Positions 1-7,664 of a DNA stretch of 34,823 nucleotides are shown here, one piece after another (position 1 is the stretch's first letter; the number at the start of each line of letters is the position of its first letter). Source of the DNA: Verrucomicrobiota bacterium (GTDB lineage Bacteria; Verrucomicrobiota; Verrucomicrobiia; Opitutales; UBA953); assembly GCA_030834165.1 (NCBI GenBank), contig JAURFU010000021.1:1-34823 (forward strand). Reading direction: 5' to 3'. A program made the position numbers and the translations under genes. A model generated the notes under the pieces. That model had not been told where the DNA came from. It saw only the letters and a program-made list of their open reading frames with translations, and ran no database searches.

Positions 1-613
1 CCGCCAGCACCACGACGACATCGCAGCTCCGCGCGAACGCCAAGTCATGCGTCGCGACGACCACGGCCCCGCCCGCTTGCGCGAAGCGGCGGATGGCCTC
101 CGCCGCCAGCGCCTGACGGCCGACGTCGAGCGAATCCGCCGGCTCGTCGAGCAACAGGAAGTTTCCGAAAGGATCGGCGAGCGAAGCGAAGGCCATCGCG
201 AGATGCGCCGCTTTCTGTTCTCCGCCGGAAAGCCGGGTGAGACGTCGTTCACCTAGCTCGCTCAGGCCGAGCCGATCCAGCCATTCGGTGAAAGCCTCCG
301 GTGCGCCGACGATCTCGCCGAGGTCGCTCACGCGATAATCCCAGGCGCAGGCCGGTTTCTGGGCGCAATAAGCGCGGCGACGCGCGTTGGCTTGCGCGGA
401 GGCCCGGCGAGGATCCTCTCCCGCGACGTGGAGTTCGCCGGTCGAGTCGACCAGCCCCGCCAAGGCGCGCAGCAGCGAAGTCTTGCCGGCGCCGTTCGGC
501 CCGACGACCGCCACGACCTGTCCGGCGCTCGCGCGCAGCGAGACGCCGTCGACGACCCTGCGTCCGCCGAGTTCCACGGCGAGGCCGACGGCCTCGAGCC
601 GCGCCTCACTCAT
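1..613 (-). CDS. ABC transporter ATP-binding protein, FecE/BtuD type (partial)
   Basis: Cytoplasmic ATPase subunit of a metal-chelate (siderophore, haem or cobalamin) importer; it would hydrolyse ATP to drive the permease encoded just upstream. Reading leftward from the ATG at 613, the visible 204 residues contain Walker A GPNGAGKTS (about residues 38-46), the signature LSGGEQ (127-132), Walker B FLLLDEP (151-157) and the H-loop ATHDL (H188). The C-terminus lies beyond position 1. The start overlaps the permease stop in ATGAGTGA, so translation is probably coupled. The short spacing and the LSGGEQ signature fit the FecE/BtuD/HmuV group. The substrate cannot be told, because no substrate-binding protein or TonB receptor is in view. 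The ATPase assignment is secure; the chelate class is inferred from the FecCD permease. Confidence 0.9.
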   Translation of the reverse strand, partial: MSEARLEAVGLAVELGGRRVVDGVSLRASAGQVVAVVGPNGAGKTSLLRALAGLVDSTGELHVAGEDPRRASAQANARRRAYCAQKPACAWDYRVSDLGEIVGAPEAFTEWLDRLGLSELGERRLTRLSGGEQKAAHLAMAFASLADPFGNFLLLDEPADSLDVGRQALAAEAIRRFAQAGGAVVVATHDLAFARSCDVVVVLA

Positions 614-1547
614 GGCGCCCCCTTGCTATCCAGATGAAGAGCGGCGCCCCGAGCACGGCGGTGACGGCGGCGGCGGACAACGGCGCCTGCGGCCAGAGTC
701 CTCGTCCCAGCGTGTCGGCGGCGAGCAACAAGGCCGCGCCGAGCAGGGCGGAGCAAGGCAAGGCCCACGCATGACGCGGGCCGACGATCCGCCGGGCCAG
801 ATGCGGCGCGAGCAGTCCGATGAAGGCCACCTGGCCGACCAGGCAGGTCGCGGCCGCCGCGGCCAGCGCGGTGAGCAGGACGGCGTCGCGTCGGGCGCCG
901 CCGACATCGGTTCCGAAGCCGCGCGCGGCGTCTTCGCCGAAAGCGAGCAGGTCGAAGGCACGCGCCGAAGGCAGGAGCAGCAACGTCGCGAGGAAACAGA
1001 GCAGGATCGGCAGCCAGGTGAGTTCGAACGTCGCCATGCCCAGCCAGTCGCCGAAGGCGCCGTTGGTGAGCAGTTCGCGGGACTCGCCGCTGCGCGAAGC
1101 GATCACCAGCGTGCCGGCCGCGGTGAACGCGTTCAGCCCGAGGCCGGTCAGCAGCAGGCGTGCGGTGGAGCCTCCGCCGCCGCAGAGCACGAGCAGCGCG
1201 GACGTGCCCAGCGCGCCCGCGAAGGCCGCCGCCGGGAGGAACCAGGCGTGCCGCCAGGCCGCTTCCGGCGCCACGCCGAGCAGCAGGGCGATGCCGAAGA
1301 GCGCGCCGCCGAAGACGCCCGTGAGGCCCGGGTCGGCGAGCGGATTGCGGAAGACGCCTTGCTGAGCCGCGCCGCCGATGCCGAGCGCCAGGCCGGCCGC
1401 CATCGCCGCGAGCACGCGAGGGGCGCGCAGGAGGGCCCAGGCGCCGCCGTCGCCCCAGCCGAAGCCTTGGGCGCCGACGGAAAGAGCCAGGGCGACGAGC
1501 GCCACGAGGCCGGCGAGTCCGGCCAAGGTCGCGCGCGCCGGTGTCAT
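606..1547 (-). CDS. FecCD-family ABC transporter permease
   Basis: Inner-membrane permease for uptake of an iron-siderophore, haem or vitamin B12. The 313-residue protein is almost entirely hydrophobic with about nine or ten membrane segments. It carries the two family landmarks: the RAPRVLAA...GGAAQQ...NPLADPG block at residues 42-76, and FIGLLAPHLARR near residue 242, where the permease contacts the ATPase. I prefer the ATG at 1547, which overlaps the stop of the upstream AsmA-like gene as ATGA; a TTG one codon earlier is also open. The 3' end overlaps the ATPase start by 8 nt. Joint transcription with an AsmA-like gene is unusual for a chelate importer. Which chelate is moved cannot be decided from sequence. 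Confidence 0.88.
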   Translation of the reverse strand: MTPARATLAGLAGLVALVALALSVGAQGFGWGDGGAWALLRAPRVLAAMAAGLALGIGGAAQQGVFRNPLADPGLTGVFGGALFGIALLLGVAPEAAWRHAWFLPAAAFAGALGTSALLVLCGGGGSTARLLLTGLGLNAFTAAGTLVIASRSGESRELLTNGAFGDWLGMATFELTWLPILLCFLATLLLLPSARAFDLLAFGEDAARGFGTDVGGARRDAVLLTALAAAAATCLVGQVAFIGLLAPHLARRIVGPRHAWALPCSALLGAALLLAADTLGRGLWPQAPLSAAAVTAVLGAPLFIWIARGRHE

Positions 1548-4500
1548 CAACGCCCGAGCTCGTTGAGCAGGTCGCCCAACGGATTACGTTTGCGGGGCGT
1601 CGGCGCGGGCGCGGCCTGTCCGCCGGGCGCGGCCTGCGGGGCTTGGCCGGCCGGGGCCGCGGAGGGAGCGTTGCGCGTCCGGTCGATCGCGGCCTGCAGC
1701 TTCTCGGCCAGGTCGGTCCGGATCTGGTTCAGCGAGCCGGTCACGTTGACGCCGGGGCCGTCGGTGAAGCCGTCGGTGGGCGAGGGGCCGACGCCGAAGC
1801 CCAGCACCCTGAAGTATTCGGCGAATTCGCCGGAGCCGCGCAGCTGGGTCGTGAACGCCATCGGCCAGTCGGCGAAGGCGGCTTTGGGGTCGATGTTGAT
1901 GCCTCCTTTGGCGGAGAGTTGCAGCGTCTCGCTGCGGATGTCGGCCGTCTCGAGCTTGATCGTGCCCGAGGCCAGGCGGGAAGCCTTGATGGTCGCGGAG
2001 GTATAGGCGAATTCCGCGACGGCTTTCTGGAGCTTGGCGGCCGCGGTCATCGCGGCGCCGACCTTGGCGATCTTCTCGCCCTGCTGCTGGTTCTTCGTCA
2101 GCGCGCCCGCGATCAGCGCGATGCCGCCGAGCACTTCGGTCACTTCGCCCGCTTTGTTGGCCGACAGCGCCATGCCGCTGTTCTTGTCGCCGAAGGCGCG
2201 GATGACGCCGCCGCGCGACGTCAGCTGGACGTCGGCCTGGAGCCGGCCCGCAAGTTCGCCGGGCGTGCCGCTGACGCTGGTCAGGGAGGCGGTGGCGTCG
2301 CCTCTGCCTTGGAGGAAATCCTTGGCCGCGGGGACCGCCTGCGCGACTTCGCCGAAGTTGAACTGCGACAGGCTGACGGTGGCGGCGAGCGCGTAGGGGC
2401 CGTTGCTGATCGTCGGCTGGAAACCCAGCTGGCCCCGTCCGCTGAGCGTGCCTTCGGCGAGGCGGCCGGTGAGCTGCGTCAGGCGCAGGCCTTTCTCCTG
2501 CGCATCGGCGCGCACGACGACGTTCTCGGCGCGGATGCCGTAGGCCTTCGCGGCGCCGATGGTCAGGTCGAGGGAGCCGGCGTGGCCGGTCCAGAAGGGT
2601 TTCTTGTCTGGCGCGGGCCGGGCCGTCGGGGCTTCGGCGATCGTCTCGTCCTTCTTGGGGAGGAGCGAGAGGACGTCGTCCACGTCGACGGCGTCGACGG
2701 TGACCTTGGCCTGCCAGTCGTGTCTCGTGCCCACGGTCCGTTGCGTGAGGGTGAACTTGCCGGAGCTGACGTGCGCGGCCTGCAGGCGGAAGCCGCCTTC
2801 GGCGTCGAGGCCGTCGGCCTGCGGGGCGTAGCGTCCCGCGATGTTCGCCTGCCTGATGCGGCCCTCGCTCTGACGCAGGCCGACGTCGCTGACCTCCAGG
2901 GAGACCTTGATCTCGCCGTCTTGGGCGCGGTTCGCGCTGGCGCGGTAGCGGCCGCCGGTGACGACGCCCAGCGGACCGGCGAAAGGCTGTTCGGCCAAGG
3001 CGCCGAGGTCGCCCTGCAGGCGGAGGGTCGTGCCGGCTTCGCCGAGTCCGACCTTGATGTCGCCGGCCGCGAGGACGCGGTTCTGGTTCTTCAAGGAGGC
3101 TTGGTTGAAGCCGATGGTCGTCGAGAGCTCGCCGATCAGGATGTCCAGCCCGGCGGCGAGGTCGCATTCCTTCACCCATGGTCTGCCGGCCCAGCTGACG
3201 CTGGTGCCGGCGAAAGCGAGCGGCGCGCCCTCGGTCCGGATGAAGAGCCCTTCGCGGCTGAAGCCGGCGACGAGGTCGGCGCGCGTGAGGTCTCCGGAGA
3301 GCTTGAGGCCGGGCACCACGGCCGCGAGGGATTCCAGCGGCAGCTCACGCGCCGTCGCTTCGACGAGCACGCCGGTGGGGCGCGCGCCTTCGGTCGGGAA
3401 GGGCTGGCGGAGCTTCAAGGCGAGCAGGTTGCGTCCTTGGCGGAAGATGCGCGCCTCGGCGGCGGCGACGACCGGCGCCTTGCCGGCCGCGCGCTCGACG
3501 GAGGCCTTCGCGCTGACACGGATGCCCTTGAGCTTGTCGACGGGGAGGTCTCCCCAGTTCGGCTGGGAGGCGAGTTCGACGATGCCCACGTCGACGTCGG
3601 CGAGCGCGGTCCAGGCGCCGTCGGCGCCGGGACGCAGGGTGAGGTTGCCTCCCGCGATCTCGCCGGCGCCGCTGCGGACGCTGAAAGGTCCGAGCGCGAC
3701 GGCGCCGCCGGCGGAGCTCACCGGGAGTTCGGCGTCGATGCCGACCATGAGCGGCTTGCCCGCCTGTTCGAGGGAGACGCCTTTCAGGCTGTGCGTGCGT
3801 ACGCTGCTTACGACCGGCTGTCCGTCCTTGAAGGATACCGAGGCTTCGCCGGTCCACCGGCCGGTCGTCACGGTGACGCCCGCCGCCGCGAGGAAGGGGT
3901 TCAGCGCGATCAGGTCGGCGTCGTCGGCGGCGATGGTCACCGTCGCCTCGGCGGCGTTGGCGGGCAGGAGGCCGTCTTTCCAGGTGAGCGTCTGCGGGAT
4001 GGCGATCCTCACGCCGTGTCCCGTGATCGCGAGGCGGTTGACCGCGAAGCCCGCGTCCGTGCTCTGCGCGTTCGCGGCGAGACGCCATTCGGAGCGCGCG
4101 CCTTTGGGCAGGCTGGCGGAGATCTTGCCGAGGTCGGCCCACAGCGCCTTGAGGTCGGCGTCGGCCTGCCAGCGGGAGCCTTCCAGCTCACCTTTCGCCC
4201 CGCCGGTGATGCGTACGTCGGGAAGCTGCTGGCTGAGGATGCCGAAGCGGGAGGGGTCGACGTCGAGTTCGGCGGTGACCGAGGTGCGGCCGGCGAGGTG
4301 TTCGCCGCGGAGCTTCACCGCGGGCTTGCCGGCGGAGTCGCTCATCGTGCCGGTGAAGGTCATGCCGGGCTTGCCCGGCACGGAGGCGGCGTCGAGGACG
4401 AAGCCGACCGAACCGGCGGCGACGGGGCTCGCATCCTTGGCCGCGAGTTCCAGGCGCAGGGAGCCGAGGTCGTCGAAGAGCGCATCCGCACCGAGGCCTT

Positions 4501-5122
4501 CGCCTCCGAGCGGCCGGCGGAACACGGCCTTCAAGGAGACTTCGCCGCGCGGATCGGTGGTCTGCTTGCCGACGGAGAAACCGGGCCAGGCGATGCCGGC
4601 GCGCAGGTCGGCCGAGCCGCGGGAGTCGAATACGTCGCCGCGCACGCTGAAGCGGAGCAGCTGATCGTCGGCGAGACGGACGCGTCCCGTCGCCGCGTAA
4701 GGGCCGAGCACGAAAGGAGGGAGCTTGGCTTTCTCATCCGCGGCGGCCGCAGGGGCGTCCTTCGGGGCGACGACGGGACGACGTGTGCTCAGGTCGACGT
4801 CGAGCGTCTTGAGTTCGAGGCTGCGCAGGGCGTAGGTCCCGCCGATGATCGCGAAGAGGTCGGCCTCGCCTTTCAGGGACGCCGCGGAGATCTTGGTGCC
4901 GTCGGCCAGCACGAGGTCGACGCCCTCGGCGGAGAAACGTCCGTCGAGGGAAGCTTCGATGCGGGCGATGCCGCCCTTGATGCCGGCGTCGGCGAGGAGG
5001 CCCTTGACGCGGGCGCCGAGGGGTTCGGGGCGGAGCTGGGCTTCGACCCAGAAAAGGGTGGCTCCGACGGCGACGGCGACGAGGCCGACGCTCCAGAGGG
5101 TGATGCGGAGAGCGCGGGACAT
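1547..5122 (-). CDS. AsmA-like large inner-membrane/periplasmic protein
   Basis: A 1191-residue protein with one N-terminal membrane segment (about residues 5-26) followed by a very long region rich in beta-strand-like alternation. The C-terminal part (about 900-1130) has the repeated SGTIKLETADI / LSAKGGINID style of AsmA C-terminal modules. A Pro/Ala/Gln-rich tail (about 1145-1175) ends the protein. AsmA-like proteins (AsmA, TamB, YhdP) span the periplasm and are linked to phospholipid transport to the outer membrane and to outer-membrane protein assembly; a similar role here is inference. The gene overlaps the downstream permease by ATGA. A terminator of the preceding VWA gene lies about 40-75 nt upstream of the ATG, so it probably has its own promoter in that short gap. 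No Shine-Dalgarno is seen; the start context is CCTCCC-ATG. Confidence 0.7.
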   Translation of the reverse strand: MSRALRITLWSVGLVAVAVGATLFWVEAQLRPEPLGARVKGLLADAGIKGGIARIEASLDGRFSAEGVDLVLADGTKISAASLKGEADLFAIIGGTYALRSLELKTLDVDLSTRRPVVAPKDAPAAAADEKAKLPPFVLGPYAATGRVRLADDQLLRFSVRGDVFDSRGSADLRAGIAWPGFSVGKQTTDPRGEVSLKAVFRRPLGGEGLGADALFDDLGSLRLELAAKDASPVAAGSVGFVLDAASVPGKPGMTFTGTMSDSAGKPAVKLRGEHLAGRTSVTAELDVDPSRFGILSQQLPDVRITGGAKGELEGSRWQADADLKALWADLGKISASLPKGARSEWRLAANAQSTDAGFAVNRLAITGHGVRIAIPQTLTWKDGLLPANAAEATVTIAADDADLIALNPFLAAAGVTVTTGRWTGEASVSFKDGQPVVSSVRTHSLKGVSLEQAGKPLMVGIDAELPVSSAGGAVALGPFSVRSGAGEIAGGNLTLRPGADGAWTALADVDVGIVELASQPNWGDLPVDKLKGIRVSAKASVERAAGKAPVVAAAEARIFRQGRNLLALKLRQPFPTEGARPTGVLVEATARELPLESLAAVVPGLKLSGDLTRADLVAGFSREGLFIRTEGAPLAFAGTSVSWAGRPWVKECDLAAGLDILIGELSTTIGFNQASLKNQNRVLAAGDIKVGLGEAGTTLRLQGDLGALAEQPFAGPLGVVTGGRYRASANRAQDGEIKVSLEVSDVGLRQSEGRIRQANIAGRYAPQADGLDAEGGFRLQAAHVSSGKFTLTQRTVGTRHDWQAKVTVDAVDVDDVLSLLPKKDETIAEAPTARPAPDKKPFWTGHAGSLDLTIGAAKAYGIRAENVVVRADAQEKGLRLTQLTGRLAEGTLSGRGQLGFQPTISNGPYALAATVSLSQFNFGEVAQAVPAAKDFLQGRGDATASLTSVSGTPGELAGRLQADVQLTSRGGVIRAFGDKNSGMALSANKAGEVTEVLGGIALIAGALTKNQQQGEKIAKVGAAMTAAAKLQKAVAEFAYTSATIKASRLASGTIKLETADIRSETLQLSAKGGINIDPKAAFADWPMAFTTQLRGSGEFAEYFRVLGFGVGPSPTDGFTDGPGVNVTGSLNQIRTDLAEKLQAAIDRTRNAPSAAPAGQAPQAAPGGQAAPAPTPRKRNPLGDLLNELGR

Positions 5123-5163
5123 GGGAGGCGGATGGTCATCTTGCCCGGCCGCCCGGAGCGGGC

Positions 5164-5198
5164 AACAAAAAGCCCGGTGGAATCGCTCCCACCGGGCT
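5164..5198 (-). terminator. Rho-independent terminator after the VWA gene
   Basis: A perfect 10-bp stem, AGCCCGGTGG (5171-5180) with CCACCGGGCT (5189-5198), encloses an 8-nt loop. On the minus strand it is followed by TTTTGTTG (5170-5163). It sits 25 nt past the stop of the VWA gene and in front of the AsmA-like gene, so it separates the two transcription units. A second inverted repeat, TTGCCCG/CGGGCAA (5141-5165), lies immediately downstream in the AsmA leader. Confidence 0.85.
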
Positions 5199-5222
5199 GA
5201 AAAACCCGTCTCTTCGCTCAGG

Positions 5223-6590
5223 TCAGGCCTGCGGGGCCTGGCCGCCCTTCGTGCCGCCCTGAGGGGGCTTCGGTTTACGGGCGGCGCCGGCCACGATCTT
5301 CTTCTGAAGGTAGATCGGTTTCGCGTCTTCCGAGGCGACGCAGAACTGCGTGTCGAAGTCGCGCATCATCGCGACCTTGGTCTGCCGGAGCATGCGGCTT
5401 CGGCCGTAGCGCATCTCCTTCATCGCCATGATGGCGTCCTCGTCGAGCAGCTGCTTCAGGTACTCGACCTTCTGCTTGGCCCAGTCCGAAAGATCGCTCC
5501 GCTTGAGCAGCTCTTCGAATTCCTTCTTCGCTTCGGCGAGCTTGCCTTGGCGCGCGAGGGCTTCGATGAACTCGATCTTTTCCGAGACGATTGCTTCGCC
5601 CACCGCCGCGGCGACGGAGGGGTCGACGGCAAGGACGGAGAAGGCGGCGAGGTCCGTCTCGGGCAGGGCGATCAGTTCGGGGCCGAACTTGACGGTCTCG
5701 CCTTCCTTGGTGAGCGCCTCGAAATTCACCGCCGCGAGCGCGTCGGCCTTGGCGCCGGCGCCGATCCTGAGTTCCACGACCGCGACCAGCGAGGCGTTCC
5801 AGGGCAGGGTGCCGAGCTTGCGGCTGCGGGCGACGCCCTCTTCGAGGATCTCGCCGACCAGGCGGGCCTGCACGTCGCTGCCGCCCTGCACGGTGACCTT
5901 GACCTGACGCAGGAAGGTGTTGGACAGGATGGCGAACTGCTCCTCGAAGGCCTCGTCGAGGTCGTCGGCGGTCTGGCCGAAGTTCGCGACGCCTTCGCCG
6001 GCGGTCGCCATGCCCGTCATGAGCGATTCGTTGAAGCCGTGGCCGAGGCCGACCGTGGAGGTCGTGATGCCGGCGCCGGCGGCCTTGGTGACGCGGGCGA
6101 AGATCTCCTGTTCGTCGACGAGGCCCTGGTTGGCCTGGCCGTCGCTGAGGAGGATCACGCGGGCGATGCGGTCCTTGCGGGTGAAGGGCGCGAGCTGCTT
6201 CACCGCTTCTTCCCAGCCGCCGAAGAGGTCGGTCGAGCCGCGGGCGTCGATGCCCTCGATGCGGCGGACGAGTTCTGCGCGGTCGGTCACCGTGGTGAGC
6301 GGCTGGACGACTTCGATGTGGCTGTCGAAGGCCACGACGGAGACGCGGTCATCGGGGCGCAGTCCGTTCACGATGCGGATGGCGCTTTCGCGGGCGGCTT
6401 CGAGGGGGTGCCCGGACATCGAGCCGGAGCGGTCGATGACGAGGGCGAGGTCGAGCGGGGCGCGGGGGGTGGCGACCGTGTCCGCCGGCTGGCTCGGGGC
6501 GACGATGCGGACGAGGACGTGCGTCGCTTCGGAGGCGGCGCGGAGGAAGCCCTTCTTCAAGGGCAGGATTTCGATCTTGGGTTGGCTCAT
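5223..6590 (-). CDS. VWA-domain protein
   Basis: A 455-residue soluble protein with a von Willebrand factor A domain and no signal peptide or membrane segment. The metal-ion-dependent adhesion site is complete: D53-x-S55-x-S57 in DRSGSMSG, T120 in GSTDLFGG and D150 in LLSDGQAN. Such domains bind partner proteins through a divalent metal. The C-terminal third (about 340-420) is helical and charged, with a Lys/Pro/Gly/Gln-rich tail. I chose the ATG at 6590 because the conserved-looking part begins there; ATGs at 6602 and 6614 are in frame. It follows a MerR-like regulator gene after a 98-nt AT-rich gap and ends at a strong terminator. Partner and process are unknown; no MoxR-type AAA ATPase gene, the common VWA partner, is nearby. 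Confidence 0.82.
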   Translation of the reverse strand: MSQPKIEILPLKKGFLRAASEATHVLVRIVAPSQPADTVATPRAPLDLALVIDRSGSMSGHPLEAARESAIRIVNGLRPDDRVSVVAFDSHIEVVQPLTTVTDRAELVRRIEGIDARGSTDLFGGWEEAVKQLAPFTRKDRIARVILLSDGQANQGLVDEQEIFARVTKAAGAGITTSTVGLGHGFNESLMTGMATAGEGVANFGQTADDLDEAFEEQFAILSNTFLRQVKVTVQGGSDVQARLVGEILEEGVARSRKLGTLPWNASLVAVVELRIGAGAKADALAAVNFEALTKEGETVKFGPELIALPETDLAAFSVLAVDPSVAAAVGEAIVSEKIEFIEALARQGKLAEAKKEFEELLKRSDLSDWAKQKVEYLKQLLDEDAIMAMKEMRYGRSRMLRQTKVAMMRDFDTQFCVASEDAKPIYLQKKIVAGAARKPKPPQGGTKGGQAPQA

Positions 6591-6688
6591 GGGAGGAATC
6601 ATCCCCACCACCATGCTCCAAACCTTTATACTGTCAACATCAAGTTAGATACTATGACGAAAATACCATCCAACTCGGGCTGTCATTA

Positions 6689-7522
6689 TTATAAATACTT
6701 CTTCATCAAGGCTTTGCTGAAATTATCGGCGATTTCTAACAGTTCTTCCTTGGTCGGGGTCATGCGGTGATCGATGTTGAAGTGGGCTTCGCACCAGTGG
6801 GTCAGCTTCACTTTGGTCCATCTTTCGGTCTTCGGCTCGTCTCCTCGTGAGGTCGGATTGAAGGCCAATAGCTGATCGAGCAGGTTACGTGCGGCCTGGT
6901 TGAGGTCGTCGCGGGCCAGCTCCTTTTTTATCATCAGGCGCAGCGCTTCGGCCGGAGATTCGTCGGATTCCGCGATCTGCTTCATCTGCTGCACCATCGC
7001 GAAGCTGGACTTGCGGGCGGGCTTGTAGGCGGGCGCGGAAGGTTCGGCCAAATCGTCGCGCTGCGAGTAGGCCGGCGGCATGCGGGAATGAAGCCTGCTG
7101 CGCTCGGAGCGGAGGGCCGCGGTCGCGGCTTCGTCGTCGCTGGAGCGCGTACGGAAGAAGAGCTTTTCCGCCTCGGTGGGCGTGGCTAATTCGTCGATCA
7201 GCTTGTTCAGGGCGCTGAGCTCCTGGTTCTGCAGGAGCAGGGTGCGGATGCGGTCGAGGTCCCAGCCGCGTTCGGCCAGCAGGCGGGCGAGCAGGAGTTG
7301 GCGGACCTGCAGCGGGCCGAAGAGGCGCTGACGTCCGTCGTCGGGGGCTTTCTCCGGGCGGCTCAGCAGCTTCTGATAGGCGTAGAAGCGGACCAGGCGC
7401 TCGGACGAACGATGGCGTTCGCCGAAGCCGAGCTCGGCCAGTTTTTCGGACACGAAGGCGGCGAGTTCTTCGGCGGTGCCTTGGAAGTCCCGGTCGTTGA
7501 GTTGGGCTGAGATCTTTAGCAT
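6689..7522 (-). CDS. MerR-like HTH protein preceding the VWA gene
   Basis: A 277-residue cytoplasmic protein. Residues about 38-98 fit a MerR-type winged helix: ERLVRFYAYQKLLSRP, then a GRQRLFGPLQV wing and a LLAERGWDLDRIRTLL helix. The N-terminal 35 residues (LNDRDFQGTAEELAAFVSEK) and the C-terminal half match no family I can name. The middle (about 140-190) is polar and probably a linker. There is no Cys cluster of a metal sensor. The ATG at 7522 is chosen because codons further upstream run through AT-rich intergenic sequence; it has no Shine-Dalgarno. Same-strand placement before the VWA gene suggests a co-expressed pair, with the HTH protein possibly autoregulating. That is inference; the effector is unknown. 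Confidence 0.7.
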   Translation of the reverse strand: MLKISAQLNDRDFQGTAEELAAFVSEKLAELGFGERHRSSERLVRFYAYQKLLSRPEKAPDDGRQRLFGPLQVRQLLLARLLAERGWDLDRIRTLLLQNQELSALNKLIDELATPTEAEKLFFRTRSSDDEAATAALRSERSRLHSRMPPAYSQRDDLAEPSAPAYKPARKSSFAMVQQMKQIAESDESPAEALRLMIKKELARDDLNQAARNLLDQLLAFNPTSRGDEPKTERWTKVKLTHWCEAHFNIDHRMTPTKEELLEIADNFSKALMKKYL

Positions 7523-7539
7523 GGCTGACGGATAGAGAC

Positions 7540-7569
7540 AATTAAGTGTCAGTATCTGATTATTGGCAA
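7540..7569 (-). promoter_or_regulatory. Putative sigma-70 promoter with internal dyad
   Basis: Upstream of the MerR-like gene the minus strand reads TTGCCA (7569-7564), a 17-nt spacer and CTTAAT (7546-7541). The spacer contains the dyad TCAG-ATA-CTGA (about 7550-7560). MerR regulators bind dyads between -35 and -10, so this could be an autoregulatory site. The AT-rich composition stands out from the surrounding DNA. Confidence 0.35.
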
Positions 7570-7613
7570 TTCCATAGTAATGCGGATGACTGTCAGGAAA
7601 TCCCGTCAAAGAT

Positions 7614-7641
7614 GCAGGCCGTCCGCTAGCGGACGGCCTGC
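7614..7641 (-). terminator. 28-bp perfect palindrome after the first amt gene
   Basis: A perfect inverted repeat (arms GCAGGCCGTCCGCT and AGCGGACGGCCTGC, no spacer) lies 23 nt beyond the amt stop at 7665. On the minus strand it is followed only by ATCTTTG, a weak U-tract. It most likely ends the amt transcript and protects the boundary with the MerR/VWA unit. A protein-binding palindrome is the alternative. Confidence 0.55.
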
Positions 7642-7664
7642 GAGGGGGCTCCCTGGAGGGAGTC

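Noticed and set aside
1541-5200. A 1219-codon open frame on the plus strand opposite the AsmA-like gene
   Set aside because: It is an antisense frame kept open by high GC and C-ending codons; the translation is low-complexity and matches no family, while the minus-strand protein has clear AsmA-like character.
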